A stretch of 64,000 nucleotides of DNA from Ctena decussata (lineage: Eukaryota > Mollusca > Bivalvia > Lucinida > Lucinidae), in contig OZ022499.1 of the NCBI GenBank assembly GCA_963989385.1, positions 79,969,903-80,033,902 on the forward strand, written 5' to 3'. Under the pieces are notes generated by a model that worked only from the letters and a program-made list of their open reading frames with translations, was not told the origin of the DNA and did not search any database. The first letter of the stretch is position 1. Every line of letters begins with the position of its first letter. The translations under genes and the position numbers were made by a program. Below, in pieces: positions 56,186 to 64,000 of the stretch.

Positions 56186-56748
56186 ATTTTTTTGGACACA
56201 TTACTGCACTGTAAAACCAAACTGTTCCAATTTTAGGACAATTATGGTAATTATTTTTGGTGTCCTAATACTTAGAATTTTTACGGTAGGTTGAAATAGA
56301 GTGTCTTGTATAAGAATAATTACTTCCTTTTCCTTATTTTTGGAGTTGCATCCTTACGATCCTTAAGATTATTTTCTAAAGGCCATTCTTGTGAGAATCA
56401 TAACAGTTGGAATATCTTAATGAAACTTAGACTACAGCAATTGAGACAAAGTTGAAATGAAGTGTGTCATATTAGAATGGTTGCTCAATAGAGCTGTCCA
56501 AGATACTGACAAGGGTTGAACGTCTGTCAAAAATGGGCGTATATTGCTCCTCTTGCGGTGCTCTTGTTAACTTTGACCTACCTGTAAGTCACTCATATTT
56601 CAACAACGGATGGATTTTTTTATTATCATTATTATATGTTATGGGTAAAGAAGGATGTGCATGTGACTTAAAATTACTGATTGTGACCAAATAATAGTGT
56701 TTGGAGAAAGTCATAATATGCACCTGCTTACACCAGGGAAGCTTATAG

Positions 56749-57049
56749 CAGTAATCTCCCCCGAATCAGCCGCTTTTAGCACAAAAACCAGATACATGTA
56801 CATGTATTGACATGATCAAGTTTTAAAATCCTTAAAATAGCAATGTTTTGTCAAAACTAGCTTAAATTTACATTATAAATAGTTTATTGATGATCATCAA
56901 TGCATTTAGAACACTTTACTGGCTAAAAAATGAAACTAATAGCACTTTGATAAATTTTTATTGGAAATTCAGGCATGTTGCAAAGGTAATTTGAAGAGGA
57001 AGGCATGTTGCAAGTGACATGCCTGAATGGTCTGGTGTGGGGATCCCTG
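56749..57049. mobile_element. MITE-5, copy 2
   Basis: The same element as at 49,303-49,601 (AGGCATGTTGCAAAGGTAAT, GATCCCTG end). It is flanked on both sides by TTATAG (56,743-56,748 and 57,050-57,055), the probable target-site duplication. Confidence 0.8.
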
Positions 57050-57059
57050 TTATAGGATG

Positions 57060-57960
57060 GTAGGTGTCTGGCGTTCAGCATCTGTCATTATTTATAAAGA
57101 AGTTTTTCTGTGAAACTACTGAGCCAATGTCAATTAAATTTCATACGCGGCCTTCAGCCAATCGGGAGAAGAAAGTTTATTTGGTCCAGGTCACTTGACC
57201 AAGATGGCCACCATGCTTATATGATAAAAACCTTACAAAAAACAACTCTTATTCAGTATACTTGACTGATTGCCTTGAAACTTGACATGTAGCATTAAGG
57301 ATAGACTTATACAAGTCTCCTACTTCAAGAATATTTCACTTTTCTGAATATTTGCAATCTTTCTCAAGCTCCAGCTTTAGATTGGCTTGAATTCAGCTAG
57401 CCTTGAAACGGGATATTGCTGAATATGAGACTAATTATCAGTCTACATTAAGGACTCTAGTACTGTAAAACACTTAGGTTTCTTAGTGGTCAATTTATTT
57501 TTGCAATTTTTGCTGGATATGACAAAAATTGGCAAATTAAATGCCACTAACTTATGATATGGGAGTAGAAACTGCTGTTGAGTAAAACATTCATTCCCTT
57601 CACCTTACATGCAATATCTAAGCAAATCCATCATATTAGTAATAACAAGGTATGTAAAAGGTAACAGTAAACAGGAGAGGCAAACAGAGTGTAGCAGTGT
57701 TTATAAAAGACAGTGTCATGTGACGTACCGGTAGTATCTAAGCCAAGTTGATTAAATTGGAAGCAACACAAAAATCCTTACAGTTTGTTTAGCAAACATT
57801 CACATAATAATAGAAATAATAAGAATATATTTAAAAACCTTTTCAGATTGTTCTGCATAACCAATAGGCTGGTGGCCTTTTAAACTTAGTTTGTAACAGT
57901 GAGTACAAGAGCTCTACCAAGACTATTCAAATGATGACCTTGGGTTGAATTAGACCTTTT
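57060..57960 (+). repeat. Array-type repeat K, second locus
   Basis: Two diverged units with CATACGCGGCCTTCAGCC, GGTCACTTGACCAAGATGG, CTTGAAACTTGACATGTAGC and a second CCAATAGGCTGGTGGCCTTT near 57,862. They are separated by non-array sequence. Same family as 6,471-7,200. Confidence 0.5.
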
Positions 57961-58114
57961 TTTACAGCAACGTCAAATTCTGTTTCCTGATGTTTTTATA
58001 TAGGTAAATGCTATATAACATAAGATGTCTTGGAAATAACAGATGGTATAATAGATCGTTGTGGTAGAAAAGTTGGCATATATAGTCAGCTAATTGTGTA
58101 CATGAAGCTTTTTA

Positions 58115-58600
58115 TAGCACCTGCCTTAGCAAGATCTGATTAAGGAGTTCACTTTTCTGTCTGTCTGTCATCTGTTTGTCCATCCTTCCACAATTACCCC
58201 AACCTGAGAGTTAAGATCTGTTCACTTTTTCTCCAAAACCACTGCACCAAGGTTCTTAATTCACCAAGCTTTTTGTGTAAGCTATACTGGTATTACAACA
58301 GCATCAGACGTCTCCTTCAAAGTGAAAATTTAAGCAACATAGATTATGCAGCATCCAGGTGTTGGGGCATTAAATGTTTGCATAAATAGTTGTTGTCACA
58401 TGACAAATACATGAATAGCTGTCATGCCTGTACATGGGAACAACTTCTAAAAATCCTTTTTTCTAGAAGGAAATGGACCATACCACTGATATATAATGTA
58501 AACCATGTGGGATTCATTTATTACCAGGTTTGTTTAAATGGTGACCCTAGGTTTAGTTTTGACCTCTTTTACTCACATGAGCGACTAGGGATCATGTGGC
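58115..58600 (-). mobile_element. Array-element head, degenerate
   Basis: ATAGCACCTGCCTTAGCAAG with CTGTCTGTCTGTCATCTG resembles the start of the nested element at 55.0 kb. The units behind it are too decayed to count. Confidence 0.4.
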
Positions 58601-58689
58601 CCTCTTGTTTTGTGATGTGGACATACACAAGGCTTTTGAGAGCAAGACATCCAATTGAAATAGTGTATTTAATGATTAAAGATGGTTTA

Positions 58690-59125
58690 ATGATATACAG
58701 TGTCTTTAACGGCACTGCAGGGGTTGGGGGCTGTGTTGGGGGTGGGGGTGAATGATATACACTGCCACTTGATAGGCACTGCAGGAGTTGAGCTGGGATG
58801 TGGTGGGGGGTTAATGATTTTTTATGCCTCTTGAATGGCACTGCAGGGGTTGGGATGGAGTGTTGGGGGGGGGGGGGGGGTTGGAATGATGTACACTGCT
58901 TCTTGATAAGCACTGCAGGAGTGGAGCTGGGGTGGGGTGGGGGTTAATGATGTACACTGCCTCTTGATAGACACTGCAGGGGTGGGGTGGGGGTTAATGA
59001 TGTACTCTGCCTGTTGATAGGCACTGCAGAGGTGGTGGTGAAGGGGAGGTTTATGTTGTAGCCCTGCCTCTTGATAAGCAGGGGTGGGGGATGCGGTAAA
59101 TGGTTTACACTGCCTTTTGATAGGC
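58690..59125. repeat. G-rich minisatellite, about 6-7 units
   Basis: Units of 50-73 bp carry GCACTGCAGGGGT-type blocks at 58,711, 58,776, 58,837, 58,910, 58,971 and 59,021, each followed by GGGG-rich sequence and AATGATGTACACTGCC. A G-run of about 18 bases lies near 58,865. Open frames here are proline-rich artefacts of the repeat. Confidence 0.85.
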
Positions 59126-59302
59126 ACCATCTGTTTCTTACATACACAATTTCATTATGCTACTCTTATGGTACCAGAGTTGGCTTTGATAAATTGTTGA
59201 AGAACCTGTCAGAGCTAAAACTGTTGAGTAAAAAATGGCCACATTGCCTGTGTATGGACTGATCATCAGACTAGTTTGTTACTGTTTATGCATATTTTTC
59301 AG

Positions 59303-59392
59303 GTTACAAAGGAGAAAAAGTACTCGTGGTGTACAATACCAGCTGTGGGCAATTTGGAACATGAAACTGTCCTGACTGTTCCTGCAACAAAA
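59303..59392 (+). CDS. Internal exon, unrecognised plus-strand gene
   Basis: Preceded by CATATTTTTCAG and followed by a perfect GTAAGT. It is 90 nt, phase 0-0, and only this frame is open: VTKEKKYSWCTIPAVGNLEH, then ETVLTVPATK. It joins in frame to the exon at 62,861. Family not recognised; no domain can be assigned from 30 residues. Confidence 0.65.
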
Positions 59393-59784
59393 GTAAGTTA
59401 ACTTCTTTTTTGGTGGAGAAAGTTTTTTCTTAGAATGTTCTTGAGAGCTGCTGTTACAGTAGTTACTTTCAACCTTGACCTACACTTTAAGCTCTCCTTT
59501 TATAATGATTTTTTGTGTTTCCTCCCTATCTTTAAAACTGAGCACAGAGACTGTTTGTAGCTTTGACAGTGTTATGACCTTTTATGTCCAGCCTTACGAA
59601 AAGTGGGAGCATTATGTTTATTCTCTACAAAGTTTTTATAGTCTGGCTGGTCTGTCCGTCAGTCATCATTTCATTTCCATCGTCTGACTTGTGTAGCTTC
59701 AAGCCTTGTAACCAGTTGTCTTCAATCTTGGTATGGACATACCCGGTAGACTCCTCAGGGAGGAGTAGTATGGGATATCAAGTG

Positions 59785-60790
59785 GGCTAATTATGTCCCC
59801 CTACCATGGAGGGGGGACATATTGTGTTTGGCTTGGATCCCGTCTGCATCGGCATCAGCATAGCTTCTTGTCTCTGCACTCTATCTCCTGAAGGGATGCA
59901 TGGGTTTGACCAAACTTGCACAGATACATCACTGGGTGTGTTTGGGGGGAGGGGGTTGAATTGGTCAGATTTTGGTGACCTTGACCATATTTTCAAGGTC
60001 ACAGGAGGTCAAAGAATGATAAAAAATAGCTTGTCCACACCGTATCTCCTGAAGAAATTGATGCATTTTTAACAAACTGGCACAGTTAATGTCATTGGTG
60101 ATGGCAACGAACTGTTAGATTTTGGTGAACTTGACCCAATTTTCAAGATCACTGGAGGACAAAGAGTGTTGACAAATGCTTTGTCTGCACCATATTTTCT
60201 GAACGGATGGATGGATGGATTTGAATCAAACTTGCACAGATATATAATATTGAAATGCAAAAGAACTGATTACATTTTGGTGACCTTGACCCTATTTTCA
60301 AGGTCACAGGATGTCAAAGAATGTAGAAAAATGGCTTATCTGCACCATATCTCTGAATGGCTGGATGGACGGATTTATACTAAATTGTAACAGATACGTC
60401 GATGGGAGATGTGAAAGAAGTGATTAAATTTGGATGACCTTGACCTCTTTTTCAAGGTTGTAGAAGGTCAAAGTATGTTGTAAAACATTTTTTCTGCACC
60501 ATATGTCTAGAAGGGATAGATGGATTTCAAACAGAGACATAAGTGTTTCCCCCTATAGAGGTCTAGAACGGCACCCTACCCATCCTGCCCCTGTTTCAGT
60601 CATATGGAGCCAGTGAGGTAATAAAGATATAATACCTGGGACCATATAAGAATCAGATCTGGCCAGAACTCTAACCCACAGCTTTTGTATTACTCACAGT
60701 TAACCAGTTGGCCAGACAAGTGCATAATCAAGAGGTGGATAAGAACTAATTAAATTTTTGTGACCTTGACCCTATTTCTAGGTCACAGGG
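59785..60790 (+). repeat. Tandem array H, about 153 bp units
   Basis: Starts GTCCCCCTACCATGGAGGGG. Units are marked by CTGCACCATATCTCCTGAAG-like words at about 59,875, 60,030, 60,185, 60,338 and 60,493, and by TTTTGGTGACCTTGACC with TTTCAAGGTCACAGGA. A last unit fragment lies at 60,755-60,790, after an insertion at about 60,545-60,720. Confidence 0.8.
60542..60720 (-). mobile_element. Probable SINE inserted in array H
   Basis: On the minus strand it starts with a tRNA-like CTGGCCAACTGGTTAACTGT and GGGTTAGAGTTCTGGCC. A short AAGTG repeat flanks it. It interrupts the regular units of array H. Confidence 0.4.
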
Positions 60791-61239
60791 GTCTTGGCAG
60801 CATTTAGGGAAAATGATACTGCTGGAAAAGTTCAGGTTGGGGGGCGGGGGGGCGGGGGCATCTTTTTTGGTCAAAACATATTTCTAGTTTCATTTAGAAA
60901 CAATAGGGTTACAGCTCTTTTTACATTTTTGGTCAATATCTACAGAATGAATGGAGGAATTTCAATAAATCATTATGGATTGATATATATATATGATCTA
61001 TTTTTGACCAATTACATCCCTACCAAAATTACCAACAGAGTTGCAGCCCTTGATGTATATAAAACGGTATGTTAAGATTGGTTTTGATATAATTCCAAAC
61101 AAATATTAAGTATGACAGGATCTTGGACAAGTCATGTTTTTGTATTGTAATGCTTAATATCGTGATTTAACAGATGGAACTTTGATCATTTTTTTCAGCA
61201 TTAATTCAGTCATGATGTTCATCCATCAATACTGATTAA

Positions 61240-61780
61240 AATTATATTTCACTTTTGACATAGTTGTGGCACTTGATTGATGTAAGTGTAGTGTCAGGGC
61301 AGGGTGGCCCAATGCCAAGTGCCGCCATGAAGAAACCAGTTCTGAATAGGTAGATCCTTTGGAAAAAGGGAATGTTAAAAAAGAAATGAAAATAGCAGAC
61401 ACAGTTTAATTGAGTCTGTTCTTGGCCTTTAATGTAATGTGCAACACCAGCCATGCCCAATAGCAGCAGCTTAAATACAAAAATAGGACTCTGTTTTAAA
61501 AATGACTGTAAATGATCTCAAGGATTGATTCCAAAGGACCAGCAAACATAATCTGCTTTATGATGATGTATATGGAGATGTTTTACTGCTGGCACACAGC
61601 ACAACACCAGCTGCTGTGAAGATAAATGAATTTCTGAATAGTGAAATCCTTTGAAAGCAAGGAATCCACCAAAAGAAGTGAAAACAGAAAACTCCATTTA
61701 ATTGATCTATTCATGTATGCAAAACAGGCCATCCAATGTCATGGCATAGAGCTGAGTTAGAACCCAAATGCAATGAAGAC
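61240..61780. repeat. Degenerate direct repeat, about 294 bp apart
   Basis: TTCTGAATAGGTAGATCCTT ... TTTAATTGAGTCTGTTC (from 61,340) recurs as TTCTGAATAGTGAAATCCTT ... TTTAATTGATCTATTC (from 61,632), with ACACCAGC nearby in both. Intronic. Confidence 0.5.
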
Positions 61781-61999
61781 ATATCTAGAGCTGTAGAAAC
61801 GAAATCACCCAAAGTTGCTTGGCAACATGTAGTTTTAAAAGATGTTCATAAATACATCGCATATTATACTTCATTTAACAATGTCCATTTCAGTATAACA
61901 CAGTATACTTGAATATAGAAAAATTCAAACTTTTCTCTGATATCACACACTTTCTTTGCAGGGTGGGAATGGAACATTGGTCACTCACTCACCTTTGAT

Positions 62000-62600
62000 T
62001 AATTTTTTAGGCTATATCAGTGGTGTCCATAGCCAGGTAACTGCTAAGAATATCTTGATGAAATATTTAGCAATATGTATTAGGTTGATGCAGTATGTCT
62101 TAAAATAAGCATGATTGCTGCCCTTCTTTGGTTTGAAGTTATGTCCCTTTGATTAGTTTTTTTACGGCTGTTCTTGGGCAGCAATAACTAGGTTACCCTT
62201 TTGAATACCTTGATGGAGCTTAAAATAAATGTAGATGAGGTTGAGATAGTGTGTATTGTGTAAGAATGCTTGTTCGCCCTTACTTTCAGAGGTGATTATT
62301 TTCTATACTATTTTGTAAGCACCATTTCTTGGTTATCATTTGGAATATGTTGTTGAAACTTTATTGCAATGTGTATTAGGTTGAGACTGTGGGTTGGTTT
62401 TAGACAATATTTTATTAAGTGCAAGCTACATAGTTACAAAACAGGGCAATCTAAAGCATGGTACAGGATCTGACAGTGAAACACTATTCTGAAAGTTATC
62501 TGATTCTACTTCTCCTGTGGGTTGAGTATGAGAATGATTGGTCCCTTTTACATAATTTTGGAGTCCCTTTGATGATTTTTCTTATGCCCACATTAGCACC
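62000..62600 (-). repeat. Array G units, second locus
   Basis: About three units with AATATCTTGATGAAATATTT, TGTATTAGGTTGATGCAGTA and CTTTGGTTTGAAGTTATGTC. They match the units of element G at 54.6-56.4 kb. Terminal sequences are not seen. Confidence 0.65.
62397..62514 (-). mobile_element. Short retroposed copy with 10-bp TSD
   Basis: A 118-bp insertion in the array G units flanked by exact CTGTGGGTTG copies (62,387-62,396 and 62,515-62,524). On the minus strand it ends with ACTGTCAGATCCTGTACC and an AATAAAATATTG end, as at 33,165-33,265. A strongly 5'-truncated copy is the expected product of LINE-type retrotransposition. Confidence 0.8.
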
Positions 62601-62860
62601 TGTGTGAGGCAGTATGTAAGGGCTATAGTTTTGCCACAGGGTATTGGCTGGTGCTGTAGGGGCATATTTGCAGATATTGCCCCACTTGGATTGGTGCTTT
62701 CACATTCTAGTGATTGAAGTTGGGATGCTGGTTCTGTGCAAGGCTATGAAAGTCCCAGTAGCACAGTAAGGTCGGTGATACTATGACATGTTTAGTTTCT
62801 TTAGTATTTGCATGCTGGAGTTAGATGAGAATAACATCTCTTTTGGGCCCTTTCTTTCAG

Positions 62861-62944
62861 ACACAAAAGCTGAGGCAATTCATCCAACAGCAGATGCCTG
62901 GACCTGTAAGCCCACGCACGGTGGATTTGATTTTATTTCCAGAG
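62861..62944 (+). CDS. Internal exon, unrecognised plus-strand gene
   Basis: A CCCTTTCTTTCAG acceptor and a GTAATA donor bound 84 nt, phase 0-0. It encodes TQKLRQFIQQQMPGPVSPR, then TVDLILFPE. In frame with the exon at 59,303-59,392. The polypyrimidine acceptor and the coding-like content make this a good exon call; the product is unknown. Confidence 0.65.
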
Positions 62945-63539
62945 GTAATAATATACTTTAAGTCAAGTTATGGTTGATAGGTGATGATGAAAAAGCTGTG
63001 TGTTAATACTGTAGCAACTACAAGGATGGATTCACCTTTCATATTGTCCATCACCATCTTATATACAGAAAGTAACAGTCAATGTTACTTCTTAGTGTCA
63101 TACTATAAAACTGATGCCAAGGAAATTCCAGTTATTTTTACTGATTTAGGCTACAGTTGATTCAGCTCTCATTTTGATAAAAAGAAAACATAATCTCTGT
63201 AAAAATCATCTGTTAATATAAATTGTAAATTCTTCAACATATCCGTGTTTGAGAAAACTGCATGATGGTAAAGTCACACAGGCAAGCATTAATGAAAAAC
63301 TAGCATTCCATTTGTAATGAAATATAGATGACATACATGTAGGTGTGGTATAGAGACAGGCTGTAACGGAGCTTTGGTGAAAACATGCTTCCTGGTGCAT
63401 GTCACAAGATCTTTGAGTTATGAATTTTATGACCAACATAACATGAGGAGTCACATGAGTTATTTATAGCAGTATCAGCTGTTGTTGTGTACTTGTTGTG
63501 TGTTTTGGCAGAGGTTAGTGAACCAAGGATGCACACTGA

Positions 63540-63813
63540 TTTGATTGATTGATTTGATGCTTAACATCCACGGTAAACAGCTATGGTCATGTCGGGATGG
63601 TCAGTTAACCTAACCACAAATTTTCCTGGACAGGCTTAGACCTCCTATGTGGTTAACCAGTACTAAGTGCACATACTTTGGCCAGCAACTGACAACTACC
63701 CTTCTTGAATCAGCGGAAAGAGAAACAAAAGTATGTGGTCAGACCAGGTTTCGAACTCAGGACCTCCAACTTATGAGTCGGGTGCCCTACCGATTGCACT
63801 ATGCGGCCCAGCT
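63540..63813 (-). mobile_element. tRNA-derived SINE, family A, copy 2
   Basis: The minus-strand head GGCCGCATAGTGCAATCGGT (A-box region) and GAGTTCGAAACC (B box) are closer to a real tRNA than in copy 1. The tail is CAAATCAATCAATC. An exact 13-bp duplication, GGATGCACACTGA, flanks it at 63,527-63,539 and 63,814-63,826, pointing to a fairly recent insertion within the presumed intron. Confidence 0.9.
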
Positions 63814-63980
63814 GGATGCACACTGAAGCAAGCAAAAAAAGAGAAGCTGTATATTCAGGATCATTCACATTCCTGTAGGCAACTTTTTAGCAACAGCAAA
63901 TTATTATATCTGACTATTGTTATATATTGATTTTGTCTTTTGGGATGACAGTCCAGTATGTTTATTTAATGTATGTTTTT

Positions 63981-64000
63981 TCTTTCTCCTTTTTCAGTTA
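63981..64000 (+). CDS. Splice acceptor and start of the next exon
   Basis: A TCTTTCTCCTTTTTCAG polypyrimidine tract and acceptor end at 63,997. Exon sequence (TTA...) begins at 63,998 and runs out of the window. If spliced to the exon at 62,861-62,944 (phase 0), its first codon is TTA (Leu). Confidence 0.5.

Larger units (their letters stand above)
54245..56570 (-). mobile_element. Tandem-array element G, outer, with nested element
   Basis: Starts ACCGGGACGTATTATGTTAT with a CTGTCCATCCATCTGTATG head. Degenerate units of about 150 bp follow (TTGATGAAAATTTATAGCAA, GTGTATTAGGTTGAG, TTGGAGTTACCACCCTTTGA). It ends GGGCGTATATTGCTCC then TTGCGGTGCTCTTGTT. It is interrupted at 55,000-55,850 by another element of the same architecture. 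A further copy of the units is at 62,000-62,600 and a solo end at 29,786-29,826. Confidence 0.7.

Noticed and set aside
58569..59147. Overlapping minus-strand proline-rich frames resembling extensin-like proteins
   Set aside because: They are produced by the G-rich minisatellite on the other strand.

Overview
The window is animal nuclear DNA, most likely from a marine bivalve mollusc. It is AT-rich and full of frame-broken ORFs, with small exons bounded by GT/AG splice sites. It holds several tRNA-derived SINE families, non-LTR and Ty3-type retrotransposon relics, MITEs, and many elements built around 140-180 bp tandem arrays, like the 'pearl'/Helitron-like elements known from bivalves. The species assignment is inference. 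There is no bacterial operon, rRNA gene, functional tRNA gene or CRISPR array.

Layout. 1-12.8 kb: tandem-array elements, three tRNA-type SINEs, palindromic MITEs, an AT-rich stretch and a CCAATGG-type minisatellite. 13.1-18.6 kb: a very large foldback-like inverted repeat. Each arm carries an exon-like cassette, array A (about 145 bp units) and array B, and the arms meet at a short hairpin near 16.0 kb. A third A+B copy continues to 21.15 kb. 21.2-28.6 kb: two more array elements with inverted ends, MITEs, a SINE, a duplicated segment split by one of the elements, and a second copy of the exon-like cassette at 23.1 kb. 28.6-35.5 kb: LINE relics, including an RTE-type element with another retroposon inserted in it, and copies of a roughly 290 bp repeat.

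Host-gene evidence. On the minus strand there is a kringle-domain exon (35,561-35,815). Two 36-nt exons lie upstream of it (36,720-36,755 and 38,255-38,290). All three have phase-1 boundaries and join in frame, so they look like part of a secreted or membrane modular protein. On the plus strand, pieces of an unrecognised gene run from 44,981 to the window end: a first exon behind a CCAAT/ETS/CRE-like promoter, an exon near 53.3 kb, two phase-0 exons at 59.3 and 62.9 kb, and an acceptor at 63,997 that starts another exon as the window ends. The links between the first pieces and the later ones are not proven.

39.5-42.2 kb: a Ty3-type pol fragment abuts a decayed L1/Tx1-type LINE that keeps its endonuclease but lacks its 3' end. 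46-62.6 kb: the presumed introns of the plus-strand gene are packed with repeats: a poly-C element with inverted ends, two copies of a 300 bp MITE, nested array elements, a G-rich minisatellite and 5'-truncated retroposons. Three retroposed copies in the window have exact target-site duplications of 10-13 bp.
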